This document shows, one piece after another, positions 1-7,436 of a stretch of 10,485 bases of DNA. Source of the DNA: Bacteroidota bacterium (lineage in GTDB: Bacteria > Bacteroidota > Rhodothermia > Rhodothermales > UBA10348). The position numbers and the translations under genes were made by a program. How positions within the stretch are numbered: position 1 is the stretch's first letter; each line of letters begins with the position of its first letter. The notes under the pieces are model-generated. The model made no database searches. It had not been told where the DNA came from and worked only from the letters and a program-made list of their open reading frames with translations. The stretch spans positions 1-10,485 of the forward strand of contig JACZYK010000066.1 of the NCBI GenBank assembly GCA_022571135.1, read 5' to 3'.

Positions 1-104
1 TCCGCGACGCGCTTCCGGATGGTCTCCCGGTCCAGATAGATGCGGAATTTTTCACCGCGCAGCGTGATGGTCTTGTCGTCGTGCAACAGAAGAAGGCTGG
101 TCAT
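1..104 (-). CDS. hpt: Hypoxanthine phosphoribosyltransferase, N-terminal fragment (runs off left edge)
   Basis: Only the first 34 codons are in the window. They begin at an ATG and read MTSLLLLHDDKTITLRGEKF, followed by RIYLDRETIRKRVA, which fits the start of bacterial HPRT proteins (a short beta strand, then an 'I..RV' helix before the first core strand). HPRT salvages hypoxanthine and guanine to IMP and GMP with PRPP in the cytosol. The catalytic PRPP-binding loop lies outside the window, so the call rests on this N-terminus plus context: hpt directly after tilS is a widespread bacterial gene order. The start lies 74 nt after the tilS stop. An in-frame TAG four codons upstream confines the start to this ATG or the TTG two codons before it. 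No clear Shine-Dalgarno is visible. It may be cotranscribed with mutL-tilS. Confidence 0.75.
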   Translation of the reverse strand, partial: MTSLLLLHDDKTITLRGEKFRIYLDRETIRKRVA

Positions 105-178
105 GGGCAAAGTCTACGGGGGGCTTTATTCTGGTGTGAAGCGCCAATAATACGAGATGCTGACTTCTTCTTCCAGGC

Positions 179-1624
179 CTATTCTTTTCTTGGAGGAACA
201 TCCACCAGACGAAATCGGACGATCTGCTTCGTCATTTCATCGACTCTGTATCGATCGTCCATTCGATAACCGAGTACCCAGACGATATTACTCCCTTCGC
301 AGAGTACGCGGATCGATGAGCGTCTCGACGGTGGAACCTTTGCGTCCGTCAGGAAGGATTTGACTTTTTTCGTACCCGACATCCCGAACGGCTGAAACCG
401 ATCGCCTGCTTTCCAGGCTCTTATCGAGAGCGAGCCCGTAAGCTTTTCCTCGTCGGCGAGGATTTCTTCCGGGGGGGTCTCAAAATTGACCGCCGGCCCC
501 TGCAACCGCTCTGCAACGACGATGCCCCCGGGCGTCTCGGCCTGGCCTTCGATCTCGAGAGGAATGACGTCCGGTCCAACCCGGTCATCGGCGTCCGAGA
601 CAAATTTCAGGGCGTTTCTTTCCCGCCATACGGACCCTGTCGCATATTCTACGCGTCTTCCTACCTGGGATTCCATCAGTTCTTCGATGGCCGCAACGGT
701 CGACTTACGAAGGGGAGCCTCGGGAATCCACTTCCTGACCGCCCGAAGCAACAACCAGTTTCTGACGCTCTCGGGAAGATCCACAAGTAGATCCACCGGC
801 AAACGTCCCCATTGGTCGTTCAGTTCATCGAGTCGAAGGCCGGCCGGCATGAGCCCCGGCAACACGTTGTCCACGAAATCGACCATACCTTCTGCAAATC
901 CGGTAAATTCAGGGATGAAATCGACCTTTCCTTCCTCAAGAAGTGCCGGCAGTATTTGATGGCGTATTCTGCCGCGAAGAAAATCCAGCGATGCGTTCGA
1001 CGCGTCTTCCCGCCACCGGATACGATGCTCTACAGCAAACCGCTCAATTTCTCTTCTTCTCGCGCACAGGAATGGACGGACGAGACGGATACGCGACGCG
1101 TATTCGATAGGCCTCGTCGGGCGCATTCCTACGAGGCCGTCAAAACCCGTCTGCCTCTGCAGGTTCATCAGTAAAGTCTCGGCCTGGTCGTCCATATGGT
1201 GGGCGACGGCTACGTACCGGATACCCTCTCGCCCGGCAATGTCGGCCAAGTGACGATACCGGATGGACCGGGCGTGCGCCTGGATAGAGGCTCCGCCAGG
1301 CCGCCTGCTCATCTCACCTCTGGCAGCGATCTCCGTAAACATAATCCCCTCCGTCTCACAATATGATCGAACCAGGGCGGCATCTTTGTCCGCCTCCTTA
1401 TCGCGTAGTCCGTAGTTAACGTGGAGCACGCGAACCCGATAACCGATGAACTGCAGGACGTAGAGAAGGGTCATCGAATCGACGCCACCGCTCACGCCCA
1501 ACATCACGGTCGCACCGTCCTCAAAAAGGCTGTGGGACACGATGTATTCGCGAACGCGACCGGGTATGTCCTGCGCCGGAGAAAATGCGGCTTCGAGGAT
1601 GAGAGTGGCTGACGGTTCGGTCAT
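179..1624 (-). CDS. tilS: tRNA(Ile)-lysidine synthase
   Basis: The 481-residue protein has the full TilS plan. The N-type ATP-pyrophosphatase P-loop SGGVDS is at residues 45-50, HVNYGLR at 68-74 and the signature AHHMDDQAET at 141-150. A mid-region follows, then a TilS C-terminal substrate-binding domain at about 400-450 (RAWKAGDRFQPFGM, then a KKVKSFLTD stretch). TilS ligates lysine to C34 of the CAU-anticodon tRNA-Ile to give lysidine, converting it from Met to Ile identity so that AUA codons are read; it is cytosolic and essential in most bacteria. Its ATG overlaps the mutL stop in an ATGA arrangement (bases 1621-1624), so the two are very probably translationally coupled and in one operon, with hpt next. 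Length is in the upper normal range. No defects are seen. Confidence 0.95.
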   Translation of the reverse strand: MTEPSATLILEAAFSPAQDIPGRVREYIVSHSLFEDGATVMLGVSGGVDSMTLLYVLQFIGYRVRVLHVNYGLRDKEADKDAALVRSYCETEGIMFTEIAARGEMSRRPGGASIQAHARSIRYRHLADIAGREGIRYVAVAHHMDDQAETLLMNLQRQTGFDGLVGMRPTRPIEYASRIRLVRPFLCARRREIERFAVEHRIRWREDASNASLDFLRGRIRHQILPALLEEGKVDFIPEFTGFAEGMVDFVDNVLPGLMPAGLRLDELNDQWGRLPVDLLVDLPESVRNWLLLRAVRKWIPEAPLRKSTVAAIEELMESQVGRRVEYATGSVWRERNALKFVSDADDRVGPDVIPLEIEGQAETPGGIVVAERLQGPAVNFETPPEEILADEEKLTGSLSIRAWKAGDRFQPFGMSGTKKVKSFLTDAKVPPSRRSSIRVLCEGSNIVWVLGYRMDDRYRVDEMTKQIVRFRLVDVPPRKE

Positions 1625-3477
1625 GATCCCTGTCCGAATCGTTTCCTCAACTCGTCGACGGAAAGTTTGACGATCGTGGGACGTCCGTCGGGACTGGAAT
1701 AAGGCATTTTACAGGAGAATAGCTGGTCGATGAGCGCCCGCATCTCCTTGTGGGAAAGTCTGGTGCCGGCCCGTACGGCGCTTTTCCGAGCGATGCTTCT
1801 CGCCAAATTCTCCTTCCCGGTCAGATTGTCTATACTTTCAAACGACTTGTACTGATCCAGCATGCTGTCGAGAATGGATCGGTCGTCGCCGGCTCGGATG
1901 TCGGCGGGCACGCCTCTGATGACTACGGATCGATTGCCCTGAAGATCAATATCAAAACCGAGCGATTTGAGATCCGGCATCAGCTCTTCCAGCAGTGTGT
2001 AGTCCCCGGGCGTAAAATCCATGGTCGTCGGAAAGAGCAGTTGTTGCGACAGGCCGAATCCCGCCTCCAGACTTCGTCGCGCAGTCTCATACAGAATTCT
2101 CTCGTGCGCGGCCTGCTGGTCAATGATCACCAGACCGGAGCGGATCTGTGTCAACACATAAGTATCGTGGAGTTGCCAGAGCAGGTCTTCGGAGGCATCT
2201 GGCCTGTCTGTGGCTATCCTCTCGCCCGCCGTATCGGAAGCGATGAGACGACCGGTGTCGTACAGCCGCTCGCTCTGTACACCCGCCGCCATCCAGTCGC
2301 CCTTATCCGGTTCTGCTGCGTGACGTGGCGTCCGAGAAGTCTCATATGAACTCCGAGTCGACCCGCCGGAAGATGTTGCCTCTTTCCCTCCCAGATCCAA
2401 CGCGATTCCGGCGGCCGGCATCGCCGATAGAAAATCTGGCGTCATTTCCGCAGTTCGGAGAGCTTTTCTCGTGATCGTACGAATCATCCCGTAAACACCT
2501 TGCTCGTCGTCGAATTTGACTTCGGCTTTCGTAGGGTGCACGTTCACATCCACGTGCCTGGGATCGATATCCAGGAAGAGGACGAACAACGGATACGCAC
2601 CCTCCGGAAGCAGATACTCGTATGCTGAGAGCACCGCATGCTCCAGGTACCTGTGCTTCACGAATCGAGTGTTTACAAATAAAAATTGCTGACCGCGTGT
2701 CCGACGATGGTCGTCCGGTCGGCCCAGGAGTCCCGTCACCGTCAGATAACTCGTGGATTCCTCGACGAATATCAGTTCCGAGGGCGTCGTCAACGATAAC
2801 AGATTTGACAGTCTCCTTGCAAGAGCCTCGGTTTGGGACAGGTCCCGTCCTGACGGTACGTCGATAAGTTCATTGCTCTCGTGAACAAGCCGGAAAGCGA
2901 CGCGCGGATTCGACAGCGCCATGACCTGAACCGTGTCGATGATATGCTTGAGTTCGGTTGCCGGCCGCTTGAGAAAATTCCGCCTAGCCGGAACGTTGAA
3001 AAACAGGTTTCTGACGGCGACCGAAGTTCCGGCGGACGCTGCAATCGGCTGAACGGATTCCAGATCACCTCCGTTGATGACCACTTTCGTTCCATGGTCA
3101 TCGTGCTTTCGGCTCGTCGTGAGGGTAACCTGAGCAATCGCTGCGATCGAGGCCAGCGCTTCCCCCCGAAATCCGAGCGTGAGGATCGTCTCGAGATCCT
3201 CGAGGGAACGGATTTTACTGGTTGCGTGCCTCTGGAAAGAGACCACAGCATCCTCCTCCCCCATCCCACATCCATCATCGCTCACCTGGATCAGATCGCT
3301 GCCCGCTCCTTTGACGAGAACGGCAATGTGCTCAGCGCCGGCATCAAGCGCGTTCTCCATCAGCTCCTTGACGGCCGACGCCGGGCGCTGGACTACTTCC
3401 CCTGCTGCGATCTTGTTCGCCAGGTTATCCGGCATCACCTGAATGATGCGATCCTGTTCAGTGGAAATTTCAGACAA
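1621..3477 (-). CDS. mutL: DNA mismatch repair protein MutL
   Basis: The protein is 618 residues. The GHKL ATPase domain (about 15-345) carries all standard motifs: IAAGEVVQRPASAVKEL with catalytic Glu38 and Asn42, DDGCGM (67-72), GFRGEAL (102-108), a GTSVAVRNLFFNVPARR motif (150-166) and VDVNVHPTKAEVKF (309-322). A low-complexity linker (about 350-430) leads to a C-terminal dimerisation domain (about 433-618). MutL couples MutS mismatch recognition to strand removal. The metal-ligand positions of endonuclease-type MutL are substituted: DQHA is DQQA (453-456), the ACK-type Cys is Arg564, and CPHGRP is SPDGRP (595-600). Incision activity is therefore doubtful. The start codon is TTG, with AAGGAG about 12 nt upstream; the conserved domain begins at about residue 11, so this start fits. 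The gene overlaps tilS by 4 nt. Confidence 0.95.
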   Translation of the reverse strand: MSEISTEQDRIIQVMPDNLANKIAAGEVVQRPASAVKELMENALDAGAEHIAVLVKGAGSDLIQVSDDGCGMGEEDAVVSFQRHATSKIRSLEDLETILTLGFRGEALASIAAIAQVTLTTSRKHDDHGTKVVINGGDLESVQPIAASAGTSVAVRNLFFNVPARRNFLKRPATELKHIIDTVQVMALSNPRVAFRLVHESNELIDVPSGRDLSQTEALARRLSNLLSLTTPSELIFVEESTSYLTVTGLLGRPDDHRRTRGQQFLFVNTRFVKHRYLEHAVLSAYEYLLPEGAYPLFVLFLDIDPRHVDVNVHPTKAEVKFDDEQGVYGMIRTITRKALRTAEMTPDFLSAMPAAGIALDLGGKEATSSGGSTRSSYETSRTPRHAAEPDKGDWMAAGVQSERLYDTGRLIASDTAGERIATDRPDASEDLLWQLHDTYVLTQIRSGLVIIDQQAAHERILYETARRSLEAGFGLSQQLLFPTTMDFTPGDYTLLEELMPDLKSLGFDIDLQGNRSVVIRGVPADIRAGDDRSILDSMLDQYKSFESIDNLTGKENLARSIARKSAVRAGTRLSHKEMRALIDQLFSCKMPYSSPDGRPTIVKLSVDELRKRFGQGS

Positions 3478-3515
3478 TCGTCTACGCTTCTCCTTACGAC
3501 TGAGGCCGAAGAAAG

Positions 3516-3540
3516 CCCCTTCAGTTACGGGGATGATTTC
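3516..3540 (+). repeat. Direct-repeat copy of the 3925-3949 hairpin motif
   Basis: CCCCTTCAGTTACGGGG followed by ATGATTTC here matches CCCCTTCAGTCGCGGGG followed by AGTATGTC at 3925-3949 at 20 of 25 positions, in the same orientation and 409 bp apart. Both can fold as CCCC/GGGG stems around a TTCAGT loop. This copy lies 39-63 nt upstream of the mutL start codon, inside its probable leader. Confidence 0.5.
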
Positions 3541-3916
3541 GGGTTGATAGCCTATGACAAACAGCGGTCATAGCTCGGTCTAAATTTAACTGTATGAGAC
3601 GCACGGCAAGAGCCTGGGTGCATTCAGACTTTTGAAGAATAATGTCTGTCTTCTCAAGAATAGTACATACTGCTTGCTTTTGGGTTCTCAGGCTGTGCGC
3701 GTTGTTATCCAGGTCCTCGACAAGGGGAGGAGCCAATTCTTCGCCAAGCAAGGCGATAGGCCGAAGGTAAATTTGCGCCGTCGCGACGCGTCACGGGGAC
3801 GGCTAAAACCGTGGCCGTCATACGGGACCCCGTCGGAAATACCTGGATCTGTTTTTCCGTCGTTAGAGATATAGTACCCCAGCCGCCCGGTGAGGACGCT
3901 GTGAGGGCGCCCATGG

Positions 3917-3951
3917 GAGAATCCCCCCTTCAGTCGCGGGGAGTATGTCAA
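3917..3951 (+). mobile_element. IS200/IS605-type right-end relic (degenerate)
   Basis: On the plus strand the stretch runs GAGAATCCCC, CTTCAG, TCGCGGGGAGTATGTCAA. This is the arrangement I know from the right ends of IS200/IS605 (tnpB/IS1341-type) elements, where a palindrome 'GAATCCCC...CTTCAG...GGGGAG' stands just before the terminal GTCA(A). The left arm is shortened relative to a perfect palindrome (an intact one would read CCCCGCGA before CTTCAG), so it looks decayed. The preceding bases (GTGAGGGCGCCCATGG) also resemble the flank seen in such elements. No tnpA or tnpB reading frame can be recognised to the left, so only an end fragment would remain. The call is by motif memory, not by alignment. 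Confidence 0.4.
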
Positions 3952-3966
3952 ATGAGCCCGACCGGA

Positions 3967-4170
3967 TCACATGAGAGTCATATAGATGTAGAGTACCATG
4001 ATGAACAGTATCGAGAAGATGACGAGTCCGAGCGGGTTGCGACGACGCCTCACCTTGCTCATGATCCTCATACGCCGCCTGAGTTGATCTTCCTTTTCTG
4101 GATTATAGAAGCGTGGCTCGTAGGAAAAATGTCTGATACCAACCTTTTTGCTGGGTACGAACAGCCCCAT
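3967..4170 (-). CDS. Small single-pass membrane protein, function unknown
   Basis: The protein has 67 residues if begun at the ATG giving MGLFVPSKKVG; a GTG five codons earlier (at 4185) would give 72. The N-terminal half is soluble and very basic, with an RHFSYEPRFYNPEKEDQLRR stretch (aromatics and prolines, then charged residues) and a KVRRRRNP cluster. One hydrophobic segment, LGLVIFSILFIMVLYIYM, ends the protein, so it is probably C-tail anchored with a cytosolic basic domain. I recall similar short 'Y.PRYY.PEKE' proteins in the Bacteroidota group but know no assigned function. It lies 74 nt after cdsA (59 nt with the GTG start). Coding is supported by the coherent domain layout. A GGGG nine bases before the ATG could serve as a weak ribosome site. 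Confidence 0.7.
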   Translation of the reverse strand: MGLFVPSKKVGIRHFSYEPRFYNPEKEDQLRRRMRIMSKVRRRRNPLGLVIFSILFIMVLYIYMTLM

Positions 4171-4204
4171 CGTATCAATCCCCACTCATCTTCTCGGATC
4201 GAAT

Positions 4205-4210
4205 ATTATA
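4205..4210 (-). promoter_or_regulatory. Possible -10 element (TATAAT)
   Basis: A perfect TATAAT on the minus strand lies 34 bp upstream of the ATG of the small membrane protein (19 bp from the alternative GTG), in the only AT-rich patch between it and cdsA. A TAGACA hexamer is present but only 12 bp away, too close for a standard -35, so the promoter is uncertain. Confidence 0.3.
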
Positions 4211-4244
4211 ACCTCGGTTGATTGTCTACGTTCCAGCCGGGCGG

Positions 4245-5063
4245 CTATAACAGGCCCATCACGTACGACAAATACAGATAGTAAAGTGGAGCGGCGACGA
4301 TCAGTGAGTCAAACCGGTCGAGAATACCTCCGTGTCCGGGAAGAATGGAGGCGGAATCCTTTACCCCTGCGGCTCGCTTGAATGTGCTCTCGACCAGATC
4401 ACCGACTTGACTCCAGGCCCCACCGATCAGGGCAAGCGCACCGACATCCAGCCAGCCAAGAAACTCCAGGACGAAGAGCTTGACGGCTGCAGCCGCAAGG
4501 AATGCACCTAATACGCCTCCAATCGATCCCTCCCAGGTTTTCTTGGGGGATATAGTCGGTGCGAGATGATGCCTTCCCAGCGACTTGCCCGTATAGTAGG
4601 CGGCCGTATCAGCCACCCAGATCAATACGATCAGCGTCATCGTGGTCCCGAAGGCGTCCCGGGACGAAAGCGCGGGTTCCAGACCGGAACGAATTACGGC
4701 CAGAAAAGATAGCAGCCACACCGGATAAACGACCCCCATCAGAGTTCCTGCAATTCGGTGAAGCGGTTTCTGCAGCGGCCCCGTCTGAAGCAGGGATATC
4801 AGAAGAACGAAAAGTAGTATCAGGACGGCGGATTCGGACCACTCGACAAAATCTCTGAGCAATATTGCCAGGCCGAGAAGCACCCCGATACCGACGAGTG
4901 GATTCCAGCCGGCCTTTCGCTGAAGCTCATATAATTCCAACTGAGCCAGAATCGAGATCAGAGCCACGAGCACCCAGAACCAGACTCCTCCCAGATACGT
5001 GAACAAAACGATGATCGGAATTCCGACTACGGCCGTCAGAATGCGTGTAATTCCAGTGCCCAA
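4245..5063 (-). CDS. cdsA: Phosphatidate cytidylyltransferase (CDP-diacylglycerol synthase)
   Basis: This is a 272-residue polytopic membrane protein. It matches the CdsA signature fully at residues 226-252: S.FKR....KD (STFKRAAGVKD), then LPGHGGILDRFD with the metal-binding HGG and DRFD acids. The upstream SPKKTWEGSIGG (172-183) and WVADTAAYYTGK (149-160) are also typical. Seven or eight hydrophobic segments span the length. The enzyme makes CDP-diacylglycerol from phosphatidate and CTP at the inner membrane, the branch point to all major phospholipids. The start is TTG, giving MGTGITRILTAVVGIPI, which aligns with the usual 'TRILTA' beginning of the family; the nearby ATG is out of frame and there is a stop 8 codons upstream. 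No Shine-Dalgarno is seen. It follows the DUF2007 gene by 53 nt. Confidence 0.95.
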   Translation of the reverse strand: MGTGITRILTAVVGIPIIVLFTYLGGVWFWVLVALISILAQLELYELQRKAGWNPLVGIGVLLGLAILLRDFVEWSESAVLILLFVLLISLLQTGPLQKPLHRIAGTLMGVVYPVWLLSFLAVIRSGLEPALSSRDAFGTTMTLIVLIWVADTAAYYTGKSLGRHHLAPTISPKKTWEGSIGGVLGAFLAAAAVKLFVLEFLGWLDVGALALIGGAWSQVGDLVESTFKRAAGVKDSASILPGHGGILDRFDSLIVAAPLYYLYLSYVMGLL

Positions 5064-5116
5064 GGCGACGCCATTCGTGATTTGTTATTCGACTCGGAGG
5101 GCGACTGACAACCTGG

Positions 5117-5431
5117 TCAGTCCGATTCCTCCTCATCATCAGAACCGTCTTCTTCGATCGTCGGATCGGCGGCAAGAGCCGCGGCTTCCAGGTCTTCGAG
5201 TGAGACGGGTGGGGTATTTAAAATACGCAGCGCGGCGACCCTGTGCTCCGGAGACACGAGTACTCGCACGCGAGCCAGATCACCGACGGTCAGGTTGAAG
5301 GCATGGTCACGATGGGTGAGTACGACGGCGGGAACACCCGAGTCCACGAGGCGATCCCTGACTAGTTCGGCTTCGTAGTCCGTTCCGCTGTTGAATACGG
5401 TAATCCACCCGTCTACGGTATTTTCTGCCAT
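5117..5431 (-). CDS. DUF2007-family protein (putative signal-transducing protein)
   Basis: This is a 104-residue soluble protein. The segment from about 8 to 72 (WITVFNSGTDYEAELVRDRL, then GVPAVVLTHRD and VRVLVSPEHRVAALRIL) fits the DUF2007 fold, a small ferredoxin-like beta-alpha-beta domain with 'A.....L...GI.a.v' and 'v.V...d...A..iL' patterns. A strongly acidic tail (EEDGSDDEEESD) closes it. The family is often described as putative signal transducers, but no biochemical role is known to me. Its ATG lies inside the 3' end of the CPBP protease gene (19-nt overlap), which argues for translational coupling; a weak AAGG lies 4 nt before the ATG. It is likely cotranscribed with that protease and with cdsA. 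Confidence 0.85.
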   Translation of the reverse strand: MAENTVDGWITVFNSGTDYEAELVRDRLVDSGVPAVVLTHRDHAFNLTVGDLARVRVLVSPEHRVAALRILNTPPVSLEDLEAAALAADPTIEEDGSDDEEESD

Positions 5432-6453
5432 GAAACCTTGGTCTTAAGCCGGGGCCTGGTTGAATCGGACAATCGTGAACGGAGCATCTGCTTCGCAACG
5501 GTATGAAATACGACCGTCACCCCGACAAGAACCACGATCGCGGACACGACGACCGCCCAGGGAAATTGAAACGTCTGGAGATCGACCTCGGATCCAACGA
5601 TCTCGGCACCATACTTCCCGATGAAGACCGCGAACGCATTGTTTGCAAAATGAACGATGAACGCCGGAACGAGGCTCCCCGAACGCCACGTCAGATACGC
5701 AAGATACGTTCCCAGCATGGCCAACGGGATGGCCTGCGTGATACGGAGATGGTACAGACCGAATATGATACCGGAAAAGAGAATACCTCCCCAGACGCCC
5801 ATGCTTCGTTCGGCCTGTCGCTGTATATACCCCCGAAATAGAATCTCCTCACAGAAGGCCGGTGTCAGAGCCATCATCGAGAGCGTGAACATCAGGCCGA
5901 AATCCTGAAGAAGTACGCGCTCGATGAGGTCCGTCTGTGCCTGCTCGAATTCGCGGATGAAATCCGGCCAGGGCATTGAGTCCGACACGACACCTATCCA
6001 TTGCACCACCGGGATAAGAGCAATAAGGCCGAAAACGGATAGCAGAACGAGACGAACGTCCGTACCCCGGAAGCGAAGGAAACCACTGCGGTTCGTGGTA
6101 TGAAGGCCGGTGAAGATGAGAGCAGGAATCAGCAGACCGAACACCTGACCGATCGTGTTCGCGACGATCAACTCCCGGGCATTCTGTTCGAGAATAATTT
6201 CGAGACCGGAGGTCAGGTCTGAGAGCGCCACGTCGTTCGCGGCCAGAAGAAGGAGCATCACGACGAGGCTGATTCCCTGAAAAAGGATGAACGCAATTAC
6301 GAGGCCGACCAGAACAGTTAGCCACGACGGGATTCCACTACGTTCCAGCAGACCAGCGAGCGGTATGGGATTCGAGTCCTCCCAGTCGTCGATCAGCCAT
6401 TTTTGAGGATGAATTGCGGGCGCCGCTGTGGCTCCGGTTTCTCCGTCTGTCAT
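5413..6453 (-). CDS. CPBP family intramembrane metalloprotease
   Basis: This is a 346-residue membrane protein with about eight hydrophobic segments. The CPBP/Abi (PF02517) motifs are intact: EEILFR with Glu202, Glu203 and Arg207; F..xH as FGLYH (231-235); and HFANN (268-272) for the third site. These are the residues of the Rce1-type glutamate intramembrane protease. Bacterial members act in the membrane on unknown substrates; some are linked to bacteriocin immunity or prenyl-protein-like processing, with nothing here to choose among them. The N-terminal about 40 residues are soluble. The start is an ATG with no clear ribosome site. It is first in a tight series CPBP-DUF2007-cdsA and overlaps DUF2007 by 19 nt. 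The 102-bp gap to the sigma-like gene upstream shows no strong hairpin. Confidence 0.9.
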   Translation of the reverse strand: MTDGETGATAAPAIHPQKWLIDDWEDSNPIPLAGLLERSGIPSWLTVLVGLVIAFILFQGISLVVMLLLLAANDVALSDLTSGLEIILEQNARELIVANTIGQVFGLLIPALIFTGLHTTNRSGFLRFRGTDVRLVLLSVFGLIALIPVVQWIGVVSDSMPWPDFIREFEQAQTDLIERVLLQDFGLMFTLSMMALTPAFCEEILFRGYIQRQAERSMGVWGGILFSGIIFGLYHLRITQAIPLAMLGTYLAYLTWRSGSLVPAFIVHFANNAFAVFIGKYGAEIVGSEVDLQTFQFPWAVVVSAIVVLVGVTVVFHTVAKQMLRSRLSDSTRPRLKTKVSWQKIP

Positions 6454-6555
6454 TCGGCGAGGCAGGGGTTCCGTGTGTGGATACGCCGTGGAAAGGTACG
6501 ATTACGGCGATGAGCCTGAAAGAGTTACCGGACCGGGAGCAGACTTGCCAGTCGG

Positions 6556-7344
6556 TTAATCGACAAGTTCGCGGCGCAACCGATTTATGATCGTCCGTAG
6601 CCTTGTATAGACGTACTTGTGATTCTCGAATTGCATGACCTTCGCTATCTGAGTGGCCCGCATACCGTGCTCGAATCGAAGTGAAACGAGCAACTGGTCT
6701 TCCGTGTCGAGCTCTTTAATCACCTTGTTCAGCGTGACCAGCATCTCTTCCTCGTCTTCCTCACCGATGCTGTCGTACGAAGTTTTTCGATCACCCGGGT
6801 GAAATCTTGCAAGGTTCAGGTCTTCGAGTGAAAGCATCGGCCGATTGGCGCGAAGCGCCGTTAGCAGATGCCACCGCTTATTCACAGAGAGCATGTCGTC
6901 GATTCGGGCGATTGCCCGGCTAACGTCGACCCTGGAGCAAGACATGCCGTGGCGCCCCTGGAGCGTTTCGACGATTTCCTGGTGCTGCATGTATTCCTGA
7001 TAGTAGTACTTGAAGATCAGGCGCTCTCGCTCATCCAGCTTTGAAATAACGGAATTCGGCATCGACGTCATGCGGTATTTTCTGAATCGGTCGCGGCAGG
7101 CATTGGCGACAACGACGCTGAGCCAGGGAGTCAGTTCACTGTTGATCCGAAAACGGCGAAGAGCTTGAAAATTGTTGTGCCGCATGCGTTCGCAGATGGC
7201 CGTGTACGTTTCCATCACCTCGTCCGGATCGGTCAGAAACCGCCTTATCATTCGGAGGATGATGGGAGTGTAGCGATCCAGCAGCGATGAATACCCGGTG
7301 GCGGGGTCTGCTTTGAACTGCTTGATGAGCGCGTTGTCGGTCAT
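6556..7344 (-). CDS. Sigma-70-family protein with one region-2 and two region-4-like domains
   Basis: It has 262 residues from the ATG that yields MTDNALIKQFKADPATGYSS. Residues about 18-90 resemble sigma region 2 of ECF factors, including PWLSVVVANACRDRFRK, which matches the 'WL..ia.N...D..R' pattern of region 2.3-2.4. A first region-4-like helix-turn-helix is at about 99-151 (LDERERLIFKYYYQEYMQHQ and a VSRAIARID recognition helix). A second is at about 209-261 (LDTEDQLLVSLRFEHGM and KYVYTRLRTIINRLRREL). An acidic linker (GEEDEEEM) precedes the second. It should direct RNA polymerase to unknown promoters; no anti-sigma gene is adjacent. An open frame continues upstream to a GTG at 7461 (301 aa), but that extension contains a hairpin-T-run and has no family similarity, so I prefer this start. 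Confidence 0.8.
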   Translation of the reverse strand: MTDNALIKQFKADPATGYSSLLDRYTPIILRMIRRFLTDPDEVMETYTAICERMRHNNFQALRRFRINSELTPWLSVVVANACRDRFRKYRMTSMPNSVISKLDERERLIFKYYYQEYMQHQEIVETLQGRHGMSCSRVDVSRAIARIDDMLSVNKRWHLLTALRANRPMLSLEDLNLARFHPGDRKTSYDSIGEEDEEEMLVTLNKVIKELDTEDQLLVSLRFEHGMRATQIAKVMQFENHKYVYTRLRTIINRLRRELVD

Positions 7345-7436
7345 AACCTGTGAAGGATGAAGAACCGGTCGATACACACGCTTCATGTGCGTCGGCCCGT
7401 ACAACGTGTAGCTGTATGTCCAGTTATTTATCGTTG

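Larger units (their letters stand above)
3478..3966. other. 489-bp intergenic gap upstream of mutL with relic-like repeats
   Basis: I find no convincing gene here. Open frames on both strands are short, mutually overlapping and unlike any family I know. The minus frame at 3521-3751 begins with TTG and contains a helical-looking stretch (GEELAPPLVEDLDNNAHSL), but its frame has a stop within 14 codons upstream of that start and there is no ribosome site. Visible structure: a perfect 7-bp hairpin CTATGAC/GTCATAG at 3552-3558 and 3567-3573, an IS200/IS605-like right-end motif at 3917-3951, and a related hairpin at 3516-3532. The gap interrupts an otherwise compact minus-strand gene series and must hold any promoter for mutL. 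Confidence 0.6.

Noticed and set aside
2881..3573. Plus-strand open frame of 230 codons
   Set aside because: It lies antisense to the MutL ATPase domain and shows no domain of its own.
3521..3751. Minus open frame of 76 codons upstream of mutL
   Set aside because: It has a TTG start without a ribosome site and no family similarity, and it runs through the repeat close to mutL; helical-looking composition alone is not enough.
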